NCBI GenBank assembly: GCA_009760855.2
Contig: WPIO01000094.1
Span: 1,537,057 to 1,601,056 of the forward strand
DNA length: 64,000 bases
Reading direction: 5' to 3'
Source of the DNA: Cristatella mucedo
Taxonomy: Eukaryota; Bryozoa; Phylactolaemata; Cristatellidae
Position numbers and translations under genes: made by a program. Numbering within the stretch: position 1 is the first letter of the stretch; each line of letters opens with the position of its first letter. Under the pieces are notes generated by a model. That model saw nothing but the letters and a program-made list of their open reading frames with translations, searched no databases and was not told the origin of the DNA. Shown here piece by piece: positions 46,013 to 59,384 of the stretch.

Positions 46013-47018
46013 AGCGTCTTCTGTACAGCCTGATCGTTGATTAGTAACACTCTGTTTCATGCGAGCAGACATTTAGAAGGCGAATTTATGGTGTCCGTCT
46101 AACAACTCGAGGAAGCCGATTATCAGCTTGAACTCAAGTCAGGGTGAAGGCGGCCCTGCAGTCGCTGCCCCTTCGAATTTGAATTGAACCATAGTAACTG
46201 TGGCCGGTAGACGAGTCACAACCTGCTGAGGTGCGGCAGATAAGCTACTACGGCGACAAGTGCTATATTTTGAATTTAACTCACAAGTCGTATGCTTGAT
46301 TGGCGAGCACTCGATAGCATAAACGCATGGTGCAGGAAGGTCCCTACGGACCTGCAGAAGAAGGCCAACCAGTAGGTATCGTTTAATGGCGACATCGCAC
46401 CCTACGCTAATCAGGTCTAGTTTTAAGAAGCATATCCGACGACGGTTCATAAGCAGCCACAGTGAACATAGCAGAGTAACGTCCGAAGGTATTACTGAAG
46501 AGTTAGGCATAAGGACACACCAATCTTGGGGTCCTGGTGATTTCGTTCGTAGTGACCATCTAATGACAACTTGATGCCTTTCAGCAGCAAATTAATACAC
46601 GTCTTCATGTAAACCAATTAGACTTCAACAATATAATACCTTTTCTTTATCGAACGTGTTCGGCTTATCATGGTCGACGTGACAGTATAAGATGGATTAC
46701 GATTACTCAAGGCAGCTAGTGTATTTTATGATCCAGAGCAGGCTGAACACTGTCCCTGGCTAAAGCAACTTCTCCAGTTTCCTTTCGTCTCTCGAATGAG
46801 TGCTTTTGTAATTGCTGTTTCTGATTTATAGCTATATTCGGACGAAGCACGAGTGCCTTCTTTGAATACCAAACCGCTTTGTTGATATACTGGTAACAAG
46901 GATCGGTGAAGCTCTCGGTTACAAGCAGTCCTCATACCGAGAATCCTTGGTGCAGATTCTCACTGACAGACCATGCTACTCAGTGGAAATGGATTTCTTG
47001 TGAAACGCTCTTATGTAT

Positions 47019-47025
47019 TATAAGG
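47019..47025 (+). promoter_or_regulatory. TATA-box candidate, copy 4
   Basis: TATAAGG in ATTATAAGGGGCTG, 237 bases before the copy 4 ATG. Confidence 0.45.
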
Positions 47026-47255
47026 GGCTGCCAAATAGTAGAAGACAACAACGAGCCTTACAAGACATTTTTTACTTTGATAGGTACATTGTATACTTGA
47101 TTTCCTGCAAGCTTCACTGAGCCCTTGTCTTGAGACGATGAAGGCCTTTCTCTAAGGACAGTGTGCAGGGTTCGTCGGGATTATAACGCTATATTATAGC
47201 ACACGTTCAAATGATCATACTGACGTATGCGTTTTAGATCAGTTGTTGAATTAAG

Positions 47256-49726
47256 ATGAACTTAATGGTCGCTGCTGTCTTGTTCAGCTTGATCTGTGTC
47301 GCTGCCTCAGTGGTGAGTCGACCCATCTTTGGCCTCCTACCATTTTCATTTACTTTGCAATGCACCAGAGATGACGTGGGAATAGAGTCGTTCTGCTGAG
47401 TACTTTCACTTATTTCCCTTCATTAAATCCCTTGTTTAACTTTCAGGAGAGTCAGGATTCCTACGACACAGCCAGTGCTGACAAGTAAGGTGAGAAGTCG
47501 TGAAATTGAGGTGAGAGGCATTCGCTCCCTGCGACCTCTGATTAATTGACCTTTTAAATTTAAGCCTTAAGTCGTATAATGTCCATATGGCGCCTGACGC
47601 TGGTGCTGCAATTCACTTCTATCAACCTCGTGGTTTTCGTTCTTAGATACCCGGGTAGAAGGTTTCTCTCATGCTGTAGTAACACTGCTAGTATTGCTTC
47701 TTTTGCGATACTAAGCCTCCCCACTCAAGTTTTAACTACTTTACATCTTCTAGGTTCGTTTTACTATAATTAGAGACTTCGGAATGGTAAAAATAGACAT
47801 TGCGACATGTGTAATAAGTATGAGAGTTCGGATTTCCTATAAAGCCACATTGTCTTCCCAACCTAAACCGACTGGACAGTAGATCACTTTAAAATATCCT
47901 CAAATCGTGGGCTATGAACTCAATAATGTTACCATAGATATATATTCCTTAGAATAGTGAGTGGTCCTCTTCTGCTACATGTTCCGAACGTAAAGGTAAG
48001 AAAAGCATCGTAGACTAACTCCCGAGTCGGGAGGAATATGAATTTGTCTCTCATTGCCCGACGGCAAATATTACACTCGAATTTCAAGAACGGCCCTACT
48101 GCTAACTTTAAGCGATGGCACTTTCCTTCTCAATCCCATGAGCCATAACCAGACAATTTCCTTCACTGGCTGAGTATTTGTAATTTATAGTATTCAGAGA
48201 TCTTAAATCAGTCTAGTGCATCTCAAGTTACAATATTGTCTATACGATTGGCAGGCTGCAGCACTGGCTTTTAACACCGGTCTACCCATTAATCGTGGCT
48301 CCTTTGGGGTGGGTGCCAACAAACAACATGCTTCTCAGCCTCTAGTCTTCGTCTTGCCGTCCCTCCCACTAAGTCGCGCACCCACTGTATTATAACTTGT
48401 TGCTGATCAAGTATACAAATCGAATGAACTAAAAGCATATAACGATATAGCCGGGCACAGTTGCAACCTTCAGCGACCCAGCTTACTGCAAGTATCGGCT
48501 AGAGACCCTTGGCACCGAACAATTCATCCTTTTTTTTCTATTAAACTGTTGTTTTCAAGCTCCACAAATCTTTGAATCATTTGGTGCATTCGTTGAGGCA
48601 GTGGTACGACAAGTTAACGACTTTGACTGACTGCATGCTTGCCATAGCAGGCTTGCTGAGTGAGACGCTCGTGATCTTTTGCATACTCCTTAATGTGAAT
48701 GGCTGTAAACCATGGGTACTAATTATGTCACTGTGAGTTTTACATGCCCCTTGAAAGATATTGATGCTCTCTTTAGGCTATTTGAAACAATAACTATTGT
48801 AGGATTGATACACTTGCCATCTCATTTCAGGAGTGTACTCATAAAAAGGAGGCTTCTAGTTATCCTTTTACACTGTTTAGGATATTGGCATGGATTAACT
48901 TTTAAAGTAGAAATTTAAAATGTAATTCATTACAGGAACCAAGCAATGTCCGCCAATTTGTAACAGGTACTGTGTCAGTGGATTCGTCAGGGATCAGGAT
49001 GGCTGCGAGATCTGCAAGTGCAAATGTCAGTACTTATGCCGGACACAGTTGCAACCTTCGGCGACCCTGCTTACTGCAAGTGTCAGCTAGAGACCCTTGG
49101 CACCGGATTGTTTCCCCTTTTTTCCCATTAGACTGTTCTTTTCAAGCTCCACAAATCTTTGAATCATTTGGTGCATTCGTTGAGGCAGTGGTACGACGAG
49201 TCAACGACTTTGACTGACTGTATGCTTGTTTTTAGCACGCTTGCTGAGTGCGACGCTCGTGATCTCTTGCTCATTAACGTGAATGACTCCAAACCGCGGG
49301 TACTAATTGTGTTTCTGGGAGTTTTAATTTCGCCTTAAAAGATATTGATGCTCTCTTTGGGCTATTTGAAACATTACCTATTGTAGGAGTGATGCACTTG
49401 CCATCGCATTTCAGGTGTGTACTCATAAAAAAGAGGCTTCTAGTGCTCCTTTCAGACTGTTTAAGACATTAGCATGGGTTAAGTTTTAAAGTAGAAATTT
49501 CAACTTTAATTCATTACAGGAACCAAGCCATGTCCTCCACTTTGTCGCAGGTTTTGTATCGATGGATTCGTCAGGGACCACGAGGGCTGCCAGATCTGCC
49601 AGTGCAACAGTCAGTACTTACGTAAAGCACATAGTGGTCGATTTTTCATAAAGCAAATCTATACTACTGAACGACTTGAAAAACAACGTGATGCACTGTT
49701 CCGTGTTCTTATTTTTTGTAGAATAA
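47256..49726 (+). pseudogene. Antistasin-like inhibitor copy 4: stop in linker exon, exon 3 lost, exon 4 doubled
   Basis: Exon 1 47256-47312 encodes an intact signal peptide (MNLMVAAVLFSLICVAASV). Exon 2 47447-47489 has TAA at 47486-47488 where intact copies have AAA, so translation would end after 32 residues. The first-domain exon is missing: a deletion of roughly 1.25 kb joins intron 2 to intron 3 near 48150. Two second-domain exons follow: 4a 48936-49025 (CPPIC-NRY-C...CEICKC) and 4b 49520-49609 (CPPLC-RRF-C...CQICQC), both with six cysteines and gtcagt donors. The terminal exon is 49722-49726 (TAA 49724-49726). Exon phases would still allow a two-domain protein but for the stop. The P1 position is Asn in 4a and Arg in 4b. 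Predicted non-functional, or only a short secreted peptide of about 13 residues. Confidence 0.8.
48450..49620 (+). repeat. Tandem duplication of exon 4 with its upstream intron (copy 4)
   Basis: Two direct copies of about 585 bases: 48450-49036 and 49037-49620. Each begins near GCCGG(G/A)CACAGTTGCAACC and ends just past an exon 4 and its gtcagtactta donor. The copies have diverged visibly, so this duplication is older than the 6.88 kb tandem units, which all carry it (55333-56507 and 62081-63255). Confidence 0.8.
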
Positions 49727-50280
49727 GGTGCGAATCGGCAACTAACGTCCGCATGACCATGTTTCACGTTGCATTTTGGGCAGCACAAATTGCTTTTCAA
49801 ACACTCTTCCCAGTTTATACGGTTAAAGTGGCTATTGTGAAGCATTTGAATGCGAATAAATTCCCATGCAGCGTAATAATTTTTATTTACCAACATTTTG
49901 CCTGGCATGAAGCTATGATGGAATTTTACGACCTACGACAATCATTTGAGATTAAATCAAAGCACGACAACGAAAAAGGGAACACCTCAGTAGCTCACAG
50001 CTAGCAGTGAATTTGTCCGGTCTACAATAATTCTCGCTATTGCCTCGTGAATCTCTAGTCGCACTTCGCAATACACCGCCGACGCTGAAGCCTACAATTC
50101 ACTGCACACTGACATTGCTGCACTGCCTGATTTCGTTTCGTTTAAAAGACCCTCTAACCCAGCCAATCCCTACGGCAGTAGCTCCGTCCTCTTCGATTGC
50201 CCTCTGAATTCTATGCATCTTGAAACTGTGCTTGTGTCCACCGAACAAATTACCTTCTTAATTTCTCTTATGAACATTTC

Positions 50281-50286
50281 AATAAA
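50281..50286 (+). terminator. Poly(A) signal candidate, copy 4
   Basis: AATAAA in the conserved context, about 555 bases after the terminal stop codon. Confidence 0.45.
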
Positions 50287-51133
50287 GTCTAAGAGCTTCA
50301 GTTCTACTGGCCCTTTATAATTTCTACTTTTGAAATTTCTGTTTTTGTTTGGGATTGTGAACTGTTTTAGGGATTATTTAGAGCAATTTCACTCTTACAA
50401 TCTTGGGAGACCTATGGAAATCTATAGCACATGAAAAGCCCAAGTAAGATATTGAATTTACGATGGGTCCTATATCAAGTGTGCTATTATTGTTATTTGT
50501 GTTGATGGATTAGCTCGTAGCAGCAATCCATTTCGATCACTGGTGGCAAATCCACCAAACATTGGCAGAGCGAAGTGCAAATTGTCATCGCTTGTGACAT
50601 TTCTGCATGTTCAAAGCTAAATCTTTGAGGTGTTTAGCTATTCTGCACACCAACTCTACATAACACACCTCATTTGACAGCTATGGCAGGGGTGAATTCC
50701 TCTACCCGTGGCAAATCACAGAGAAATCGGCTGTACAAAGTTCCAAAATATCATTCTGAGTACCATTTCGCATTACGCCCTAAAAGTGTAACCCATTTTT
50801 GCGTTCAATCTTTGGCAATGCAAGCAACCGACGGCAATATACCGGGAGATATATCCGATGACGGTCATAAGCAGCCGCAGTGAAGATAGCAGAGGAACGA
50901 TCGAAGGTATGACTGAAGAGTTAGGCACGAGGCCACACCAATCTTGAGGTCCGGGCGATTTCGTTCGTAGTGACTATCTAACGATCATGGGAGTGGGAAC
51001 TGTTTTAGGGATTGTGCTTTCTTTCTATCATCTGCCAGCCAGAGTTTAAAATGGGACGAATCGTAAACGGTCTGTGCCAAGCTTGCGTCCAGTGCTTTTC
51101 GATTTGAAACTATCTGAGGAAGCTATACTCGGT

Positions 51134-51392
51134 ACTCTATGTGCTAATGCCTGCAAACACTGTGCATGCTCCCACTAACCACATTTACATGCTGACCCTG
51201 AGCATGCCACCCCTAAAAAAGTTATTGGTGTTGTTTATCAACCATGATATTACTCACCATTCAATCGCATTTCCCTTTCCAGCAAATGTAAATCGCCTAG
51301 AAAGATATAGAGATCTGTGAGGGAGCTTTATCAAGTACATTGCTATTATTATTATTTTTATTAATATTATTGTTATTATTGATATTAGTGAG
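51134..51392 (+). mobile_element. LINE 3' UTR and tail (unit 2, first)
   Basis: Duplicate of 44253-44510. The ATT tail reads ATTATTATTATTTTTATTAA, different in interruptions from unit 1. Confidence 0.65.
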
Positions 51393-52489
51393 CATAAATC
51401 CTTTCACTTGGGACTCAACATCGAACCCTTTTCTAATCCAACCTTTAACTACCTTACAAGACTTCAGGTGTACACCCAGCATGGCAGTTCATAGAGTTGT
51501 ATTTGTAAGGCCTTCAAACGTGAAATCATATTGTTCGTTTTCAATATCAATAATAAAATAGCTGCAGTTACAGCAGGATAGAAACGACAGCGTCTGTAAA
51601 TAACGTTCTCTTTTGCTAACTTTACTAAATGACGAACGACTAAATTTCAGCATTATCTAACTCGATAATTATGTCTGATGTAAATCTAGTCTCTAACCCA
51701 CAATCTACCACCCTAACTTATGCAAGTACGGATCGGAAACACCTCGGTTAACCACAATTATTAGCCTTCACTGAGACGTATTTGAAGAAAAGTCCGTGAG
51801 TTAGTTCTAAATGCCAGCCGAAAACTAGGTGCGACCACTGGTAGCAGCGAACGGCTGTCAGGTTATGGGTAACTAATATTTTATTTAAGGCTTGGAACCG
51901 TGAGAGACTGTAAGCCACTTACAGCGATTACGTTAGGATTAGGGATTGGGAATACGGTAAGAGTTGATGAATTTGGGAAAATTATTTTTGCGAAACGACA
52001 ACACTTAGTCCACGTGAATTTTTAATGCTTCCTCGCTTAATAAGCATCTATTGTGCTCGTTCACCTCAGTTCAATGCATGGCAGTTTACGGCAGAGGACC
52101 AGGACAGTAGGCCAGTTCGTAACGGTCCTTGAAAAATTGACTGATAGCTAGCTGCTGAGAGAACCTCAAACTATTCTTGCCAATTGCAGCGTACTGTGGT
52201 AAAATAGCAACAAAGTCCATTTAACCTACCTCGAGCGTACATTTGAAAATTATGCACGGCAATTGACGACCATCATTGCAAGGCGATCGAACCCGTCTTC
52301 TGCAGCAATCCGTTTCAACTGGGCTGAAAATTAGCTGTATATATATGTACTTATCGTATCACACAACGTTCACTGTGCATAAACGTACAGTCATTTTGCT
52401 TTGCCATTTCCGTCTTTTTCTATATACAGCTGCATGCTCAACGCCTCATCTAAGTTTCGGTAAGCAGAGTTCCACCTAGCTAACCGTTT

Positions 52490-52900
52490 ACCGATACCTC
52501 GCACAAAACTCAAATCCACTGTAGACCGTGCATTTAGTACGTATGCCCCTAAATCCGGAACTTACTTTCAACTTGAATCACAACATCCTTGACTTGACCA
52601 TATTTGAAAAAAACTTGAAGAACGCCTATTTACGTCAGCATTTAGTGAATCTCTGTGATTCATCCTTTATGTGCTTATGTGTGCTGACACTGTGCCTGCT
52701 GCCTCTAGCTGCACTTGCAAGCTGACTCTGTGCATGTCTCAGTTAACCATTTTGTCTTGTTGTTTATCAAGCATGATACCACTCACCATTCAATCACATT
52801 TCCCCTGGCAGCAAAACTAAAGTGCATAGAAAGAGCTTGAGTTCTCTCAGCTGGCTTTATCTAGTGTATTAGTCTGACTGTTATTGATATTATTAGCGTC
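52490..52900 (+). mobile_element. LINE 3' fragment in the 5' flank of copy 5
   Basis: Duplicate of 45597-46012. Confidence 0.6.
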
Positions 52901-53904
52901 TTCTGTACAGCCTGATCATTGATTAGTAACACTCTGTTTCATGCGAGCAGACATTTAGAAGGCGAATTTATGGTGTCCGTCTAACAACTCGAGGAAGCCG
53001 ATTATCAGCTTGAACTCAAGTCAGGGTGAAGGCGGCCCTGCAGTCGCTGCCCCTTCGAATTTGAATTGAACCATAGTAACTGTGGCCGGTAGACGAGTCA
53101 CAACCTGCTGAGGTGCGGCAGATAAGCTACTACGGCGACAAGTGCTATATTTTGAATTTAACTCACAAGTCGTATGCTTGATTGGCGAGCACTCGATAGC
53201 ATAAACGCATGGTGCAGTAAGGTCCCTACGGACCTGCAAAAGAAGGCCAGCCAGTAGGTATCGTTTAATGGCGACATCGCACCCTACGCTAATCAGGTCT
53301 AGTTTTAAGAAGCATATCCGACGACGGTTCATAAGCAGCCACAGTGAACATAGCAGAGTAACGTCCGAAGGTATTACTGAAGAGTTAGGCATAAGGACAC
53401 ACCAATCTTGGGGTCCTGGTGATTTCGTTCGTAGTGACTATCTAATGACAACTTGATGCCTTTCAGCAGCAAATTAATACACGTCTTCATGTAAACCAAT
53501 TAGACTTCAACAATATAATACCTTTTCTTTATCGAACGTGTTCGGCTTATCATGGTAGACGTGACAGTATAAGATAGATTACGATTACTCAAGGCGGCTA
53601 GTGTATTTTATGATCCAGAGCAGGCTGAACACTGTCCCTGGCTAAAGCAACTTCTCCAGTTTCCTTTCGTCTCTCGAATGAGTGCTTTTGTAATTGCTGT
53701 TTCTGATTTATAGCTATATTCGGACGAAGCACGAGTGCCTTCTTTGAATACCAAACCGCTTTGTTGATATACTGGTAATAAGGATCGGTGAAGCTCTCGG
53801 TTACAAGCAGTCCTCATACCGAGAATCCTTGGTGCAGATTCTCACTGACAGACCATGCTAGCTACTCAGTGGAAATGGATTTCTTGTGAAACGCTCTTAT
53901 GTAT

Positions 53905-53911
53905 TATAAGG
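53905..53911 (+). promoter_or_regulatory. TATA-box candidate, copy 5
   Basis: TATAAGG in the same context as copy 4, 237 bases before the ATG. Confidence 0.45.
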
Positions 53912-54141
53912 GGCTGCCAAATAGTAGAAGACAACAACGAGCCTTACAAGACATTTTTTACTTTGATAGGTACATTTTATACTTGATTTCCTGCAAGCTT
54001 CACTGAGCCCTTGTCTTGAGACGATGAAGGCCTTTCTCTAAGGACAGTGTGCAGGGTTCGTCGGGATTATAACGCTATATTATAGCACACGTTCAAATGA
54101 TCATACTGACGTATGCGTTTTAGATCAGTTGTTGAATTAAG

Positions 54142-56615
54142 ATGAACTTAATGGTCGCTGCTGTCTTGTTCAGCTTGATCTGTGTCGCTGCCTCAGTGGT
54201 GAGTCGACCCATCTTTGGCCTCCTACCATTTTCATTTACTTTGCAATGCACCAGAGATGACGTGGGAATAGAGTCGTTCTGCTGAGTACTTTCACTTATT
54301 TCCCTTCATTAAATCCCTCGTTTAACTTTCAGGAGAGTCAGGATTCCTACGACACAGCCAGTGCTGACAAGTAAGGTGAGAAGTCGTGAAATTGAGGTGA
54401 GAGGCATTCGCTCCCTGCGACCTCTGATTAATTGACCTTTTAAATTTAAGCCTTAAATCGTATAATGTCCATATGGCGCCTGACGCTGGTGCTGCAATTC
54501 ACTTCTATCAACCTCGTGGTATTCGTTCTTAGATACCCGGGTAGAAGGTTTCTCTCATGCTGTAGTAACACTGCTAGTATTGCTTCTTTTGCGATACTAA
54601 GCCTCCCCACTCAAGTTTTAACTACTTTACATCTTCTAGGTTCGTTTTACTATAATTAGAGACTTCGGAATGGTAAAAATAGACATTGCGACATGTGTAA
54701 TAAGGATGAGAGTTCGGATTTCCTATAAAGCCACATTGTCTTCCCAACCTAAACCGACTGGACAGTAGATCACTTTAAAATATCCTCAAATCGTGGGCTA
54801 TGAACTCAATAATGTTACCATAGATATATATTCCTTAGAATAGTGAGTGGTCCTCTTCTGCTACATGTTCCGAACGTAAAGTTAAGAAAAGCATCGTAAA
54901 CTAACTCCCGAGTCGGGAGGAATATGAATTTGTCTCTCATTGCCCGACGGCAAATACTACACTCGAATTTCAAGAACGGCCCTACTGCTAACTTTAAGCG
55001 ATGGCACTTTCCTTCTCAATCCCATGAGCCATAACCAGACAATTTCCTTCACTGGCTGAGTATTTGTAATGTATAGTATTCAGAGATCTTAAATCAGTCT
55101 AGTGCATCTCAAGTTACAATATTGTCTATACGATTGGCAGGCTGCAGCACTGGCTTTTAACACCGGTCTACCCATTAATCGTGGCTCCTTTGGGGTGGGT
55201 GCCAACAAACAACATGCTTCTCAGCCTCTAGTCTTCGTCTTGCCGTCCCTCCCACTAAGTCACGCACCCACTGTATTATAACTTGTTGCTGATCAAGTAT
55301 ACAAATCGAATGAACTAAAAGCATATAACGATATAGCCGGGCACAGTTGCAACCTTCAGCGACCCAGCTTACTGCAAGTATCGGCTAGAGACCCTTGGCA
55401 CCGAACAATTCATCCTTTTTTTTCTATTAAACTGTTGTTTTCAAGCTCCACAAATCTTTGAATCATTTGGTGCATTCGTTGAGGCAGTGGTACGACAAGT
55501 TAACGACTTTGACTGACTGCATGCTTGCCATAGCAGGCTTGCTGAGTGAGACGCTCGTGATCTTTTGCATACTCCTTAATGTGAATGGCTGTAAACCATG
55601 GGTACTAATTATGTCACTGTGAGTTTTACATGCCCCTTGAAAGATATTGATGCTCTCTTTAGGCTATTTGAAACAATAACTATTGTAGGATTGATACACT
55701 TGCCATCTCATTTCAGGAGTGTACTCATAAAAAGGAGGCTTCTAGTTATCCTTTTTTACACTGTTTAGGATATTGGCATGGATTAACTTTTAAAGTAGAA
55801 ATTTAAAATGTAATTCATTACAGGAACCAAGCAATGTCCGCCAATTTGTAACAGGTACTGTGTCAGTGGATTCGTCAGGGATCAGGATGGCTGCGAGATC
55901 TGCAAGTGCAAATGTCAGTACTTATGCCGGACACAGTTGCAACCTTCGGCGACCCTGCTTACTGCAAGTGTCAGCTAGAGACCCTTGGCACCGGATTGTT
56001 TCCCCTTTTTTCCCATTAGACTGTTCTTTTCAAGCTCCACAAATCTTTGAATCATTTGGTGCATTCGTTGAGGCAGTGGTACGACGAGTCAACGACTTTG
56101 ACTGACTGTATGCTTGTTTTAGCACGCTTGCTGAGTGCGACGCTCGTGATCTCTTGCTCATTAACGTGAATGACTCCAAACCGCGGGTACTAATTGTGTT
56201 TCTGGGAGTTTTAATTTCGCCTTAAAAGATATTGATGCTCTCTTTGGGCTATTTGAAACATTACCTATTGTAGGAGTGATGCACTTGCCATCGCATTTCA
56301 GGTGTGTACTCATAAAAAAGAGGCTTCTAGTGCTCCTTTCAGACTGTTTAAGACATTAGCATGGGTTAAGTTTTAAAGTAGAAATTTCAACTTTAATTCA
56401 TTACAGGAACCAAGCCATGTCCTCCACTTTGTCGCAGGTTTTGTATCGATGGATTCGTCAGGGACCACGAGGGCTGCCAGATCTGCCAGTGCAACAGTCA
56501 GTACTTACGTAAAGCACATAGTGGTCGATTTTTCATAAAGCAAATCTATACTACTGAACGACTTGAAAAAAACAACGTGATGCACTGTTCCGGGTTCTTA
56601 TTTTTTGTAGATTAA
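54142..56615 (+). pseudogene. Antistasin-like inhibitor copy 5, same defects as copy 4
   Basis: Exon 1 54142-54198; exon 2 54333-54375 with TAA at 54372-54374; no first-domain exon; exon 4a 55824-55913; exon 4b 56407-56496; terminal exon 56611-56615 (ATTAA, giving Asn then stop at 56613-56615). Signal peptide and both domain exons encode the same residues as in copy 4. The shared nonsense codon and deletion show that the defects arose before the tandem amplification. The terminal exon start differs (AT for AA), a private change. Confidence 0.8.
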
Positions 56616-57170
56616 GGTGCGAATCGGCACCTAACGTCCGCATGACCATGTTTCACGTTGCTTTTTTGGGCAGCACAAATTGCTTTTCAAACACTCTTCC
56701 CAGTTTATACGGTTAAAGTGGCTATTGTGAAGCATTTGAATGCGAATAAATTCCCATGCAGCGTAATAATTTTTATTTACCAACATTTTGCCTGGCATGA
56801 AGCTATGATGGAATTTTACGACCTACGACAATCATTTGAGATTAAATCAAAGCACGACAACGAAAAAGGGAACACCTCAGTAGCTCACAGCTAGCAGTGA
56901 ATTTGTCCGGTCTACAATAATTCTCGCTATTGCCTCGTGAATCTCTAGTCGCACTTCGCAATACACCGCCGACGCTGAAGCCTACAATTCACTGCACACT
57001 GACATTGCTGCACTGCCTGATTTCGTTTCGTTTAAAAGACCCTCTAACCCAGCCAATCCCTACGGCAGTAGCTCCGTCCTCTTCGATTGCCCTCTGAATT
57101 CTATGCATCTTGAAACTGTGCTTGTGTCCACCGAACAAATTACCTTCTTAATTTCTCTTATGAACATTTC

Positions 57171-57176
57171 AATAAA
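57171..57176 (+). terminator. Poly(A) signal candidate, copy 5
   Basis: AATAAA in the conserved context downstream of copy 5. Confidence 0.45.
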
Positions 57177-58026
57177 GTCTAAGAGCTTCAGTTCTACTGG
57201 CCCTTTATAATTTCTACTTTTGAAATTTCTGTTTTTGTTTGGGATTGTGAACTGTTTTAGGGATTATTTAGAGCAATTTCACTCTTACAATCTTGGGAGA
57301 CCTATGGAAATCTATAGCACATGAAAAGCCCAAGTAAGATATTGAATTTACGATGGGTCCTATATCAAGTGTGCTATTATTGTTATTTTTGTGTTGATGG
57401 ATTAGCTCGTAGCAGCAATCCATTTCGATCACTGGTGGCAAATCCACCAAACATTGGCAGAGCGAAGTGCAAATTGTCATCGCTTGTGACATTTCTGCAT
57501 GTTCAAAGCTAAATCTTTGAGGTGTTTAGCTATTCTGCACACCAACTCTACATAACACACCTCATTTGACAGCTATGGCAGGGGTGAATTCCTCTACCCG
57601 TGGCAAATCACAGAGAAATCGGCTGTACAAAGTTCCAAAATATCATTCTGAGTACCATTTCGCATTACGCCCTAGAAGTGTAACCCATTTTTGCGTTCAA
57701 TCTTTGGCAATGCAAGCAACCGACGGCAATATACCGGGAGATATATCCGATGACGGTCATAAGCAGCCGCAGTGAAGATAGCAGAGGAACGACCGAAGGT
57801 ATGACTGAAGAGTTAGGCACGAGGCCACACCAATCTTGAGGGTCCGGGCGATTTCGTTCGTAGTGACTATCTAACGATCATGGGAGTGGGAACTGTTTTA
57901 GGGATTGTGCTTTCTTTCTATCATCTGCCAGCCAGAGTTTAAAATGGGACGAATCGTAAACGGTCTGTGCCAAGCTTGCGTCCAGTGCTTTTCGATTTGA
58001 AACTATCTGAGGAAGCTATACTCGGT

Positions 58027-58286
58027 ACTCTATGTGCTAATGCCTGCAAACACTGTGCATGCTCCCACTAACCACATTTACATGCTGACCCTGAGCATGC
58101 CACCCCTAAAAAAGTTATTGGTGTTGTTTATCAACCATGATATTACTCACCATTCAATCGCATTTCCCTTTCCAGCAAATGTAAATCGCCTAGAAAGATA
58201 TAGAGATCTGTGAGGGAGCTTTATCAAGTACATTGCTATTATTATTATTTTTATTAATATTATTGTTATTATTGATATTAGTGAGC
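58027..58286 (+). mobile_element. LINE 3' UTR and tail (unit 3, first)
   Basis: Duplicate of 51134-51392, with an identical interrupted ATT tail as far as I can see. Confidence 0.65.
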
Positions 58287-59384
58287 ATAAATCCTTTCAC
58301 TTGGGACTCAACATCGAACCCTTTTCTAATCCAACCTTTAACTACCTTACAAGACTTCAGGTGTACACCCAGCATGGCAGTTCATAGAGTTGTATTTGTA
58401 AGGCCTTCAAACGTGAAATCATATTGTTCGTTTTCAATATCAATAATAAAATAGCTGCAGTTACAGCAGGATAGAAACGACAGCGTCTGTAAATAACGTT
58501 CTCTTTTTCTAACTTTACTAAAAGACGAACGACTAAATTTCAGCATTATCTAACTCGATAATTATGTCTGATGTAAATCTAGTCTCTAACCCACAATCTA
58601 CCACCCTAACTTATGCAAGTACGGATCGGAAACACCTCGGTTAACCACAATTATTAGCCTTCACTGAGACGTATTTGAAGAAAAGTCCGTGAGTTAGTTC
58701 TAAATGCCAGCCGAAAACTAGGTGCGACCACTGGTAGCAGCGAACGGCTGTCAGGTTATGGGTAACTAATATTTTATTTAAGGCTTGGAACCGTGAGAGA
58801 CTGTAAGCCACTTACAGCGATTACGTTAGGATTAGGGATTGGGAATACGGTAAGAGTTGATGAATTTGGGAAAATTATTTTTGCGAAACGACAACACTTA
58901 GTCCACGTGAATTTTTAATGCTTCCTCGCTTAATAAGCATCTATTGTGCTCGTTCACCTCAGTTCAATGCATGGCAGTTTACGGCAGAGGACCAGGACAG
59001 TAGGCCAGTTCGTAACGGTCCTTGAAAAATTGACTGATAGCTAGCTGCTGAGAGAACCTCAAACTATTCTTGCCAATTGCAGCGTACTGTGGTAAAATAG
59101 CAACAAAGTCCATTTAACCTACCTCGAGCGTACATTTGAAAATTATGCACGGCAATTGACGACCATCATTGCAAGGCGATCGAACCCGTCTTCTGCAGCA
59201 ATCCGTTTCAACTGGGCTGAAAATTAGCTGTATATATATGTACTTATCGTATCACACAACGTTCACTGTGCATAAACGTACAGTCATTTTGCTTTGCCAT
59301 TTCGTCGTCTTTTTCTATATACAGCTGCATGCTCAACGCCTCATCTAAGTTTCGGTAAGCAGAGTTCCACCTAGCTAACCGTTT

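Larger units (their letters stand above)
43492..50372 (+). repeat. Tandem unit 1 (6881 bases) containing gene copy 4
   Basis: Starts ATTATTTAGAGCAATTTCAC and ends ACTGTTTTAGGG in the 3' flank of copy 4, where the next unit starts with the same words. Inside, in order: satellite-like DNA with a LINE tail, a stray piece of gene 5' flank (about 43970-44105), a stray piece of gene 3' flank (about 44108-44255), LINE tail, a shortened module M, satellite-like DNA, LINE tail, 5' flank module, gene copy 4. Units 1 to 3 are nearly identical by eye. Confidence 0.85.
50373..57262 (+). repeat. Tandem unit 2 (6890 bases) containing gene copy 5
   Basis: Same order of parts as unit 1, starting ATTATTTAGAGCAATTTCAC. 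Differences from unit 1 are scattered single bases and small length changes in homopolymers and the ATT tail. Confidence 0.85.

Noticed and set aside
46139-46510. 123-codon minus-strand ORF upstream of copy 4, repeated at 53021-53392 and 59916-60287
   Set aside because: It stays open only because the three units are nearly identical. The homologous segments at 33.6-34.0 and 35.7-36.1 kb are interrupted, the one at 19438-19776 shares only part of the frame, and no known family is recognised.
55860-56105. 81-codon ORF repeated at 48972 and 62605 (MSVDSSGIRMAARSASANVS start)
   Set aside because: It is the second-domain exon 4a read in the wrong frame and continued into the intron.
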